From DATADD01 sp046262355 (GTDB lineage Bacteria > Actinomycetota > CADDZG01 > WHSQ01), in the NCBI GenBank assembly GCA_046262355.1, contig JBHEMX010000086.1, forward strand, positions 1 to 43,154: a stretch of 43,154 nt of DNA, in the 5' to 3' direction. A model generated the notes under the pieces. That model saw nothing but the letters and a program-made list of their open reading frames with translations, made no database searches and had not been told where the DNA came from. Made by a program: the position numbers and the translations under genes. Below are positions 6,351 to 11,983 of this stretch, in pieces (position 1 is the first letter of the stretch; the number at the start of each line of letters is the position of its first letter).

Positions 6351-6717
6351 TCTGGTTCCTGTTCCGGTGCTACTGGTTCGATCGGTACGATGCCTGCGAG
6401 CGGATGAGCCGCTCTTTGGCCTGCTCGAGGATGAGCCACTCTTCGACCCGATCGCGGGTGAGCCACTCTTCGACTTCATCGAGGTCCATGCCGAACTCCG
6501 AGCTCAGCAGGCCGTTTATGTGAGGCTCGATTATGAAGTAGCCGTAATCAAGAGCTCTCGGATCACGTCGTCGAGACTTCCGTAGAAGCAATCCTCGCTG
6601 CTTCGCCATACGACGGAGTCGGTGCTCACGGCTCCGGTCGGTTGTGATCACTCGCTTCTCCCTTCTTATGCAGGTACGGTTTCTGGTTCCTTTTCCGGTG
6701 TTACTGGTTCGATCGGT
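6351..6717. repeat. 36-bp direct repeat, copies at 6351-6386 and 6682-6717
   Basis: The two copies match at 34 of 36 bases and start 331 bases apart. The right copy encodes PIEPVTPEKEPE at the end of a 40-residue acidic peptide. The left copy, read in the equivalent frame, encodes PIEPVAPEQEPD and is followed by its own stop (6329-6331), but that frame lies over the end of a different gene and has no good start. It looks like a duplicated or rearranged copy of the small peptide gene. Confidence 0.75.
6370..6651 (-). CDS. Small actinophage-type basic/acidic protein, 93 aa
   Basis: The first half is of a type common in actinophages and their hosts: REHRLRRMAKQRGLLLRKSRRRDPRALDYGYFII. The C-terminal half contains three 9-residue repeats (DEVEEWLTR, DRVEEWLIL, EQAKERLIR), reflected as 27-bp near-repeats in the DNA, giving an extended charged helix. 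The last codons lie over a 36-bp duplicated segment, so the natural C-terminus may have been altered by that duplication. Function unknown; it lies in the early replication cluster. Confidence 0.7.
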   Translation of the reverse strand: MITTDRSREHRLRRMAKQRGLLLRKSRRRDPRALDYGYFIIEPHINGLLSSEFGMDLDEVEEWLTRDRVEEWLILEQAKERLIRSQASYRSNQ

Positions 6718-6788
6718 TGTGCTGGCTGCTGAAACGGATCCTCGATCGGCTCCACCACGATCGTTTTCTCTTCCTTGCCGATATCCAT
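6666..6788 (-). CDS. Acidic Pro-rich phage micropeptide, 40 aa
   Basis: An AAAGGAGGG site three bases before the ATG at 6788 gives strong support for translation. The peptide starts MDIGKEEKTIVVEP and continues with Pro/Glu/Gln-rich sequence to PEKEPETVPA. It has no hydrophobic core, so it is likely disordered or a binding tail. Part of it is duplicated at 6351-6386. It sits between two conserved phage genes on the same strand. No family recognised. Confidence 0.55.
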   Translation of the reverse strand: MDIGKEEKTIVVEPIEDPFQQPAQPIEPVTPEKEPETVPA

Positions 6789-6799
6789 CAACCCTCCTT

Positions 6800-7246
6800 T
6801 CATTCGTCGAAGGGGTTAGTTAACGAAATTGGGACGCGGTAATGCTCGAGAGAGCGAACGAGTTTCCATGCGCCATATGGGACGAAGAGTTGTGTGATGC
6901 GCGCGCGCTCCGCCCGGTAACCCCTCGTTGCAATAATCACCTTGCCGGCGAGTGCAACTTCTCCGATGACACGGACATCGTCAGGGTGGTAATAGAGGCC
7001 GTAGGCCATCTCAGATAGGTGCTTGCGATCGCGTGCTGCATAGATGCCGCAGGTGCAGTGCTCGTCGGGGGCCACATGGTCATCCGCGGCATCCGGACAC
7101 TCAGCAACGTAGTAACCCCTACTGGGCCAAACGCCACTCATGACCGCGCTGCAAAGCATGGTTGTACGGTGACCGAGGCGCTTGGTGTTCCACGCGCGCC
7201 ATGCCGTGATTTCGTGAACTAGGTCGGGGACGGCGCCGCTTCTCAT
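6800..7246 (-). CDS. Conserved actinophage protein of unknown function, 148 aa
   Basis: The ATG at 7246 overlaps the ATPase stop (ATGA) and has AGGAAC before it, so I prefer it to the longer frame. The product starts with HEITAWRAWNTKRL and later has the segments DEHCTCGIYAARD and AGKVIIATRGYRAERARI. This pattern (tryptophan-rich start, Cys-x-Cys-G-I-Y-A, then GYRAE) recurs in mycobacteriophage and actinobacterial prophage proteins. The two central cysteines with nearby His could bind metal. No biochemical function is known to me. Confidence 0.7.
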   Translation of the reverse strand: MRSGAVPDLVHEITAWRAWNTKRLGHRTTMLCSAVMSGVWPSRGYYVAECPDAADDHVAPDEHCTCGIYAARDRKHLSEMAYGLYYHPDDVRVIGEVALAGKVIIATRGYRAERARITQLFVPYGAWKLVRSLEHYRVPISLTNPFDE

Positions 7247-8265
7247 GTTCCTGAGCTCCTCAAGGGATGATCCTCCGGTAGGCGCCATAGAGAGTGAGTC
7301 CCTGGACCCTTTGGGGGAACGATTTCAAGCTCGAGATCCTTCGCCGCTCGCCGGACTGTTCTCCACGAGATCCCGGCGTTCGCTGCCTCAAGCTTCAGGT
7401 TCCCCGACTCGATTGGGTTCGGTTCAGCCGCAGCTAGGACATCGGTTAACCACTGCGCCGCAGCTTCCACCTTCGATACTGGCGGACCGGCTTGACGTCG
7501 CGACGCTTGCACCGCCGCCCACCAGTCGACGCTGAGATCGTCGGCTACGTCATGCAGGAATGGAGCTTCGAGGATCGAACCATCACTCGTCTGAACTTCT
7601 GCCGTATCGATCTCGAAGGCCATGGTCTTCGGTTGCTCCGCGACCTTCAGTCGGAGATTCACGAGTACACGCTCGTCCGCGTTCTCGGGGTGATGTCCAA
7701 AGAGATAGATCGCGTGTGATGCTCCAGCGATCCCTTCATGAGGACCAGGAACGATGTCCAGGGGACTTGACTTTGACTTGATGCTCTTGATCCCGTGGCC
7801 GATGCCGACGACGGTGGTATGTGTCTCAAGCGCAAGCTCGACCACTGGATCGAGCGCCCGGCGAACCGCTTGGCCGTTGCGGACTGCGACCGTGAGATGT
7901 GGCGAAAGCGGATCCAAGATCACGAGATCGACGGCTCGGACATAGGCGCGGAGAAGGTCCAGCTCATCGGGGATGCGCGGGAAACTGTGGGGTGTAAAGA
8001 GCCCGACGCGCTCAAGGATTGCTCCGGCAGCTTCAAGTCGCGGACGCGTAACCTGCTCTGGTCCGTCCTCGATGTTCGAGAAGATGACGTTCAGCCCGGC
8101 CCTCGTTGCGTTGGCCGTTAAACGATGTCCCCACAGCGTCTTGCCAAGATCCGGAAGACCCACGACATAGGTGAGCATGTCTCGCGGAATGCGTCCGGAT
8201 GATCCCGGAAGCCATTCAACCGCTCGGGGCTCGAACTCAAGCGCGGGGCGCGGCCTATCGAGCAT
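7243..8265 (-). CDS. RecA-like AAA ATPase, phage replication/recombination, 340 aa
   Basis: The ATG at 8265 is preceded by GGAGG at the right distance; the longer frame overlaps the upstream gene and is rejected. Walker A is GLPDLGKT (residues 36-43), Walker B is VDLVILDPLSPHL, and TTVVGIGHGIK fits the sensor strand of RepA/AAA_25 ATPases. The C-terminal 70 residues look like a winged helix (NAGISWRTVRRAAKDLELEI). The family includes phage and plasmid replicative helicases and loaders. It is the second such ATPase in the element, so one may be a loader or recombination factor rather than the helicase. Confidence 0.75.
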   Translation of the reverse strand: MLDRPRPALEFEPRAVEWLPGSSGRIPRDMLTYVVGLPDLGKTLWGHRLTANATRAGLNVIFSNIEDGPEQVTRPRLEAAGAILERVGLFTPHSFPRIPDELDLLRAYVRAVDLVILDPLSPHLTVAVRNGQAVRRALDPVVELALETHTTVVGIGHGIKSIKSKSSPLDIVPGPHEGIAGASHAIYLFGHHPENADERVLVNLRLKVAEQPKTMAFEIDTAEVQTSDGSILEAPFLHDVADDLSVDWWAAVQASRRQAGPPVSKVEAAAQWLTDVLAAAEPNPIESGNLKLEAANAGISWRTVRRAAKDLELEIVPPKGPGTHSLWRLPEDHPLRSSGT

Positions 8266-8521
8266 GACGACCTCCGGGTGCGTGGCCAGATGGCCGAGAT
8301 TGCTGCGGGTTGGCCACGCACTCCTCACGCAAGCGGTCGAGTGATGCACGGACCCTCACGATGGCGGCGGTGGCGAGCCGTATCAGAGCAAGGGCGTCGT
8401 CTACCTCCGCGATGAGGCTAGCTTCGGCCTGCCGACGCTCGTCGATGAGACGGGCTCGCTCGAGTGCTTCCTGGGCGGGGATCATCGCTTCTTCCGGCGC
8501 CCGAGGTTTGCGAGTGCTCAC
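8255..8521 (-). CDS. Small helical phage protein, 88 aa (GTG start)
   Basis: The GTG start overlaps the stop of the excisionase-like gene (GTGA). The product is almost entirely helical, with an Ala/Arg/Glu/Leu pattern (LIDERRQAEASLIAEVDDAL, RVRASLDRLREE) that suggests a short coiled coil, followed by a Pro/Gly/His-rich tail. No family recognised. It is translated with the excisionase gene and the ATPase. Confidence 0.6.
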   Translation of the reverse strand: MSTRKPRAPEEAMIPAQEALERARLIDERRQAEASLIAEVDDALALIRLATAAIVRVRASLDRLREECVANPQQSRPSGHAPGGRHAR

Positions 8522-8745
8522 CGAGAACCCGTTTCAGGATCGTCGGATCGGCTCTCGAGCCACTGTTCGACGTCTTCGAGGGAGTAACGACACCACCGAC
8601 CAAGGCGGTACCGCGGCGGCCCGGAACCGTCGTGGTTCCAGCGATAGATCGTTGCAACCGGCACCTTGAGGTGCTTCGCCAGATCCTCAACCGTGAGGAG
8701 GGTCGCCCGTGTGGCCGTGCCATTTTGGCCCCGAGTTCGTTCCAT
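8518..8745 (-). CDS. Excisionase-like helix-turn-helix protein, 75 aa
   Basis: The sequence LLTVEDLAKHLKVPVATIYRWNHDGSGPPRYRLGRWCRYSLEDVEQWL is the typical HTH_17/excisionase (MerR-like) winged helix. I choose the ATG at 8745 because a -10-like CATAGT ends six bases before it, giving a leaderless transcript; upstream starts add low-complexity sequence. Proteins of this type bend attachment-site DNA and direct the integrase to excision, or act as regulators. It is the first gene of the long minus-strand operon and is divergent from the repressor-integrase pair. Confidence 0.8.
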   Translation of the reverse strand: MERTRGQNGTATRATLLTVEDLAKHLKVPVATIYRWNHDGSGPPRYRLGRWCRYSLEDVEQWLESRSDDPETGSR

Positions 8746-8751
8746 GCTGTC

Positions 8752-8780
8752 ACTATGCATGAGTGCTTGCCAATGTGCAA
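8752..8780 (-). promoter_or_regulatory. Promoter for the early minus-strand operon
   Basis: Read on the minus strand, TTGCAC (8775-8780) and CATAGT (8752-8757) are separated by 17 bases. The -10 ends six bases before the excisionase ATG, so the message would be leaderless. The -35 overlaps the inverted repeat at 8764-8783, which is well placed for repressor control. Confidence 0.5.
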
Positions 8781-8783
8781 GCA
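8764..8783. promoter_or_regulatory. Candidate repressor operator (inverted repeat)
   Basis: TGCTTGC and GCAAGCA form a perfect 7-bp inverted repeat with a 6-base centre, spacing suited to a dimeric helix-turn-helix repressor. It overlaps the -35 regions of both divergent promoters, for the excisionase operon and for the repressor-integrase operon. A second smaller palindrome (GTGCC/GGCAC) lies at 8797-8811. Confidence 0.5.
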
Positions 8784-8796
8784 TGTCCCGTAAGCT
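8767..8796 (+). promoter_or_regulatory. Promoter for repressor and integrase
   Basis: TTGCCA (8767-8772) and TAAGCT (8791-8796) are 18 bases apart on the plus strand, a credible housekeeping-sigma promoter. It overlaps the inverted repeat proposed as operator, so the repressor may control its own synthesis. Confidence 0.45.
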
Positions 8797-8894
8797 GTGC
8801 CAATCGGGCACGGACAGAGGGGTTGCCACATGGGAAAGAAGCAGGGAGAGTCAACCGGAGGATCGCCCCACATGGGCCCCGATCCACTTAACTC

Positions 8895-8923
8895 GTCCTA
8901 CGTGGAGCACTTGTCCTACGTGG
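8895..8923. repeat. 11-bp direct repeat upstream of the repressor gene
   Basis: GTCCTACGTGG occurs at 8895-8905 and 8913-8923, 18 bases apart. The stretch between the promoter and the preferred repressor start (8998) also repeats a CCACATGGG-like motif near 8825 and 8870. These repeats suggest leader or regulatory DNA, although the frame is open through them. Confidence 0.5.
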
Positions 8924-8997
8924 GGCTTTCCAGTGCAGAGGGTGGAACGCAAACGGTACCCGTGAGCGCCATTGCACGAGTTGTTGTCCAGCTCGGC

Positions 8998-9600
8998 ATG
9001 GAGACTGCGCAAGCGTCGCTCGGCCCAGCCAAGACAGCCGCTGAGCTGTTCCGGGAAAACGTCCGCCGATTGCGAGAACAGCGAGGCTGGAGTCAAGAGA
9101 CCCTGCGGCAACGCTTTCTGGATCTTGGTTACAGCATAGATAGAGCAACGATCGCAAAGATCGAGAGCAAGGAACGCAACCGAAAAATCACGGTCGACGA
9201 TTTAGTTCGGTTCGCTTTCGCCTTAGATGTTGCGCTCATCTATTTGATCACCCCGTGGAATCAAGACCTGGATCTTTCAGTAACGCCGACGATACGTATT
9301 CCAGGAAAGGGAATTACCTCGTGGGTCCAAGGCCACTTTCCAGTCATCTACGAGCATGACGCGGCATTGATTAATACAAGCGCGTATCACTGGCAGCAAC
9401 CAAACGATGTGTGGTGGGGACAAAAGAGATATGACGTGAGAAGCGTTAAGGAACGCGCTGACAATGAGGAGAAAACGGAGGCTCTAACCAGCATCCTCTC
9501 TGAGATGTATAAGAAAGGGCCAAGTGAGGAGTGGCACGAAAACTTGATCCAAGAAGTCCGCAATGAGAGGGAGAGGCTCGCCTCTCTCAAAAAGGTTTGA
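8998..9600 (+). CDS. XRE-family phage repressor, about 200 aa
   Basis: Residues about 15-80 form a Cro/CI-type helix-turn-helix (ELFRENVRRLREQRGWSQE, then RATIAKIESKERNRKITVDDLVRFAFALDV). The C-terminal 110 residues are Trp-rich and unlike known CI peptidase domains; no Ser-Lys catalytic pair is evident. The frame is open back to 8797, and GTG at 8962 or ATG at 8830 are possible starts; none has a good ribosome site, so the start is uncertain. The gene has clearly lower GC than its surroundings. It ends three bases before the integrase start, implying co-transcription, and probably maintains lysogeny. Confidence 0.75.
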   Translation: METAQASLGPAKTAAELFRENVRRLREQRGWSQETLRQRFLDLGYSIDRATIAKIESKERNRKITVDDLVRFAFALDVALIYLITPWNQDLDLSVTPTIRIPGKGITSWVQGHFPVIYEHDAALINTSAYHWQQPNDVWWGQKRYDVRSVKERADNEEKTEALTSILSEMYKKGPSEEWHENLIQEVRNERERLASLKKV

Positions 9601-9603
9601 TCG

Positions 9604-10734
9604 ATGGCCCACATTGAGAAGCGTGTCGATCAACTTGGTAAGCCATACCGCGCCCGATGGCGTACACCGGATGGCAAGGCTCGTTCTAAGGCGTTTGATC
9701 GACGGATAGACGCCGAGCGTTTCCTGGCATCGGTTGAAAACTCGAAGGCGATCGGAACGTACGTCGATCCTCTGCTAGGGCGCGTCACGGTGGATGAGTG
9801 GCTTACTCAATGGCTCGATGACGTCACACCGACGCTGAAACCCAAGACGATCGCATCATACGAATCGCTTCTACGTAGCCGCATCATCCCGTCCATCGGC
9901 GCGCTTCGATTGGCGTCGCTACGTCCGTCCGATATCCAGCGTTGGATAGGGGCGATGCAGTCAAGTGGCTTGTCGGCAAGCCGTATCCGGCAGGCCGTCG
10001 TACTCGTGAAGCAAGCACTAGACGCTGCTGTACAAGATGGCAGGATCGGACGCAACGTCTGCCAAGGCGTGAAGCTGCCTACGATTCAGCATCGGGAAGC
10101 CGAATACTTTGAACCTAATGTTGTCGACTACATCGCCGAGAACATCACGCCGCCTTATGACCTTCTTACACGCATCCTTGGCGTACTCGGACTGCGCTGG
10201 GGCGAGGCGGTGGCGTTACGCCGGCAGGATGTCGACCTGCTGAGCCGACGCCTGCACGTACGTCAAGCTCTGGCGGAGGTGAATGGGCACTTCGTCTTCG
10301 GCCCGACCAAGAGTCATGCTGCTCGCAACGTCCCGTTGTCGCCGGCACTGGCAACTGAACTCGACGCTCATCTTGAGAGCTTGTCCGAACCGCCGGATAC
10401 ATTGCTCTTTACCGGGCCGAAGGGTGGGCCATTACGGTACCGGTACGTCTATATGCGCCTATGGCGGCCGACGCTCGACGATCTCAAGTTGCCATCGGTG
10501 GGATTGCACGTCCTACGTCATTCCGCCGCAGCGCGGCTCATCAGTGCTGGGGCGTCCGTGAAGGCTGTGCAGACGATCCTTGGCCACCGTTCCGCAGCCT
10601 TCTCACTGACCGTGTACGGACACCTGTTCGACGCAGACCTCGATGATCTGGCCGCGCGTTTGGATCGTCCCGCGTCCGCACCGCGTCCTCAGATTCGGGG
10701 CTCATCGGATCGACATAGCAAAAAGGTGCTCTGA
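9604..10734 (+). CDS. int: Tyrosine recombinase (phage integrase), 376 aa
   Basis: The protein has an N-terminal arm-binding region (residues 1-55), a SAM-like core-binding domain (about 60-160) and the catalytic domain. The expected active-site residues are visible: R198 (GLRWGEA), K236 (GPTKSHAARNVPL), H302 and R305 (HVLRHSAA), H328 (ILGHRS) and Y338 (TVYGHL). Length is normal for the family, so it appears intact. It catalyses site-specific integration and excision. Its gene ends 16 bases from the 3' end of a tRNA-Lys gene, the usual position of an integrase beside its attachment site. Confidence 0.95.
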   Translation: MAHIEKRVDQLGKPYRARWRTPDGKARSKAFDRRIDAERFLASVENSKAIGTYVDPLLGRVTVDEWLTQWLDDVTPTLKPKTIASYESLLRSRIIPSIGALRLASLRPSDIQRWIGAMQSSGLSASRIRQAVVLVKQALDAAVQDGRIGRNVCQGVKLPTIQHREAEYFEPNVVDYIAENITPPYDLLTRILGVLGLRWGEAVALRRQDVDLLSRRLHVRQALAEVNGHFVFGPTKSHAARNVPLSPALATELDAHLESLSEPPDTLLFTGPKGGPLRYRYVYMRLWRPTLDDLKLPSVGLHVLRHSAAARLISAGASVKAVQTILGHRSAAFSLTVYGHLFDADLDDLAARLDRPASAPRPQIRGSSDRHSKKVL

Positions 10735-10745
10735 CCTGCACTTTT
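10721..10745 (+). terminator. Possible terminator after the integrase
   Basis: AAAAGGTGC and GCACTTTT can pair around an 8-base loop, with one bulged G, ending in a T-run. It overlaps the integrase stop codon and lies just before the tRNA 3' end. The stem is short, so the call is tentative. Confidence 0.35.
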
Positions 10746-10795
10746 AACGTGGGTCGCCAGGGAATCGAACCCTGAACCTACGGATTAAGAGTCCG
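10735..10795. mobile_element. Right boundary of the integrated element (probable att at tRNA-Lys 3' half)
   Basis: The integrase gene abuts the 3' end of the intact tRNA-Lys. Phages that use tRNA genes recombine within the 3' half and leave a duplicate of it at the far end. I find no second copy of the tRNA 3' sequence in positions 1-10740, so the other junction is left of the window. The exact core cannot be set from one side only. Confidence 0.55.
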
Positions 10796-10822
10796 TTGCT
10801 CTGCCAATTGAGCTAGCGACCC
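10750..10822 (-). tRNA. tRNA-Lys (anticodon CTT)
   Basis: The minus strand folds as a full cloverleaf: acceptor GGGTCGC/GCGACCC, D-arm GCTC/GAGC, anticodon stem ACGGA/TCCGT with loop CTCTTAA (anticodon CTT), T-arm CAGGG-TTCGATT-CCCTG, and discriminator A. CCA is not encoded. Its 3' end faces the integrase, so it is the probable attachment site; the gene is intact, meaning the element restores the tRNA end on this side. Confidence 0.97.
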
Positions 10823-10830
10823 GAACGCGC

Positions 10831-10836
10831 AGTCTA
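10831..10836 (-). promoter_or_regulatory. -10 element of tRNA-Lys
   Basis: TAGACT on the minus strand lies eight bases before the first base of the tRNA, a normal distance for a stable-RNA promoter. No convincing -35 was found. Confidence 0.4.
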
Positions 10837-10937
10837 CCGAAGGGTGGAGCGCGACTGCCCAGGGATGGCGGCGCCGAGTGGGTCGTGGGGCGTCATATGG
10901 ATCGCTCAGGACCCAGTCGGCGGTGGGGGCGAGAGCG

Positions 10938-11013
10938 GGCGACCGACCGGATTCGAACCGGCGACATCCTGGACCACAACCAGGTGCTCTAACCATGCTG
11001 AGCTACGGCCGCC
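10938..11013 (-). tRNA. tRNA-His (anticodon GTG)
   Basis: The minus strand gives acceptor GCGGCCG/CGGTCGC, D-arm GCTC/GAGC, anticodon stem CCTGG/CCAGG with loop TTGTGGT (anticodon GTG) and a T-arm with TTCGAAT. An extra G at -1 opposite C73, the identity feature of tRNA-His, is encoded. CCA is not encoded. It is oriented like the tRNA-Lys and 115 bases upstream of it. Confidence 0.95.
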
Positions 11014-11161
11014 ACGAGCCCACCTAGCGTAACAGCGGCTCGCTGCGTCGCACCGCCCGGTAGGACGTGTGCCCCTCCCGCCAAGACCACGGGCGAGAGA
11101 AGCACCCGAGCGCCGCGTCGGGTTAGATGTTTGGACGTCGGAAGGCCCAGAGAGGAGGAGC

Positions 11162-11983
11162 GTGGGCGAGGCGCAGCGACGGTGGGCCGAGGCCCTGGCG
11201 GGCTGGGCCATCCCCGAGGACATCCTCGCCCGCGCGCCGGAATCGCCGTGGGGCTTCCCGCCGGCGCTGTTCCAGGCTCGCCACGACGTTTCCGCTGCGG
11301 ACACTCCGTCGCACCGGCGCGCCCTCGAGGCGCTGCCTCAGGGGGGCGACGTGATCGACGTCGGCGTCGGCGGGGGCGCCGGGAGCCTCCCGCTCGCCCG
11401 GCGCGCCGCACGCCTCACTGGCGTCGACGAGAGCGAGCGCATGCTTCAAGCGTTCGCAGACGCCGCCGATCGTGCCGGCGTCGCTCATCGCGAGGTGCAG
11501 GGCAGGTGGCCGGAGGTCGCCCCCGCCGCGGGCACCGCCGACGTCGTCGTCTGCCACCATGTGCTCTATAACTCCCAGCAGATCGTGCCGTTCCTCGAGG
11601 CTCTCACCGAAGCGGCGAGCCGCACGGTCGTGGTCGAGGTGACGGCCACGCATCCGGGATCGACGCTCAAGCGCCTGTGGCGGCACTTCCATGACCTCGA
11701 GCGTCCCTCGGGCCCGACCTACGAGGACGCTCTCGCGGTGCTCGACGAGATGGGGCTTCGCTACAAGGTCGAACCGTGGGAGCGCGCGCCGCGCCGGCGC
11801 GATGCCCCCAGGGCGGAGCTCGTGGCGTTCGTGCGCCGGCGCCTCTGCCTACCTGCGGAGCGCGATCCAGAGATCGACGAGTTCCTCGGCGAGGACCTGG
11901 TGTGGAGTCCCGGTGGGCTGGTCACGATCTCGTGGGCGGGGGAGCAGCCGGTCGCTGGGACAGGCGCTCGAGCTCCCCGATGA
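11162..11983 (+). CDS. Class I SAM-dependent methyltransferase, 273 aa
   Basis: GTG at 11162 has GAGGAGGAGC before it, so I prefer it to the longer frame. The SAM-binding motif I is DVIDVGVGGGAGSLPLA, followed by the acidic loop LTGVDESERML and motif IV-like ADVVVCHHVLYN. The substrate is not predictable. The N-terminus (QRRWAEALAGWAIPEDIL, PWGFPPALF) is of a kind seen in uncharacterised actinobacterial methyltransferases. Its 3' end overlaps the convergent aminotransferase-like gene by 62 bases, which is odd and could mean the true C-terminus is shorter or that antisense overlap is tolerated. Confidence 0.8.
   Translation: MGEAQRRWAEALAGWAIPEDILARAPESPWGFPPALFQARHDVSAADTPSHRRALEALPQGGDVIDVGVGGGAGSLPLARRAARLTGVDESERMLQAFADAADRAGVAHREVQGRWPEVAPAAGTADVVVCHHVLYNSQQIVPFLEALTEAASRTVVVEVTATHPGSTLKRLWRHFHDLERPSGPTYEDALAVLDEMGLRYKVEPWERAPRRRDAPRAELVAFVRRRLCLPAERDPEIDEFLGEDLVWSPGGLVTISWAGEQPVAGTGARAPR

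Larger units (their letters stand above)
1..10745. mobile_element. Integrated prophage or phage-like element (right part)
   Basis: The stretch contains an integrase, excisionase-like HTH protein, XRE repressor, replication genes (split primase, two RepA-like ATPases, putative ssDNA-binding protein), many tiny actinophage-type genes and a P27 terminase small subunit. It abuts a tRNA-Lys 3' end. Base composition is less GC-rich than downstream chromosomal genes. Head, portal, tail and lysis genes are expected to the left, outside the window, so I cannot tell whether the phage is complete. Confidence 0.85.

Noticed and set aside
11069..11161. 31-codon N-terminal extension of the methyltransferase
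   Set aside because: It lacks a ribosome site and is Arg/Pro-rich, while GTG 11162 has GAGGAGGAGC immediately before it.
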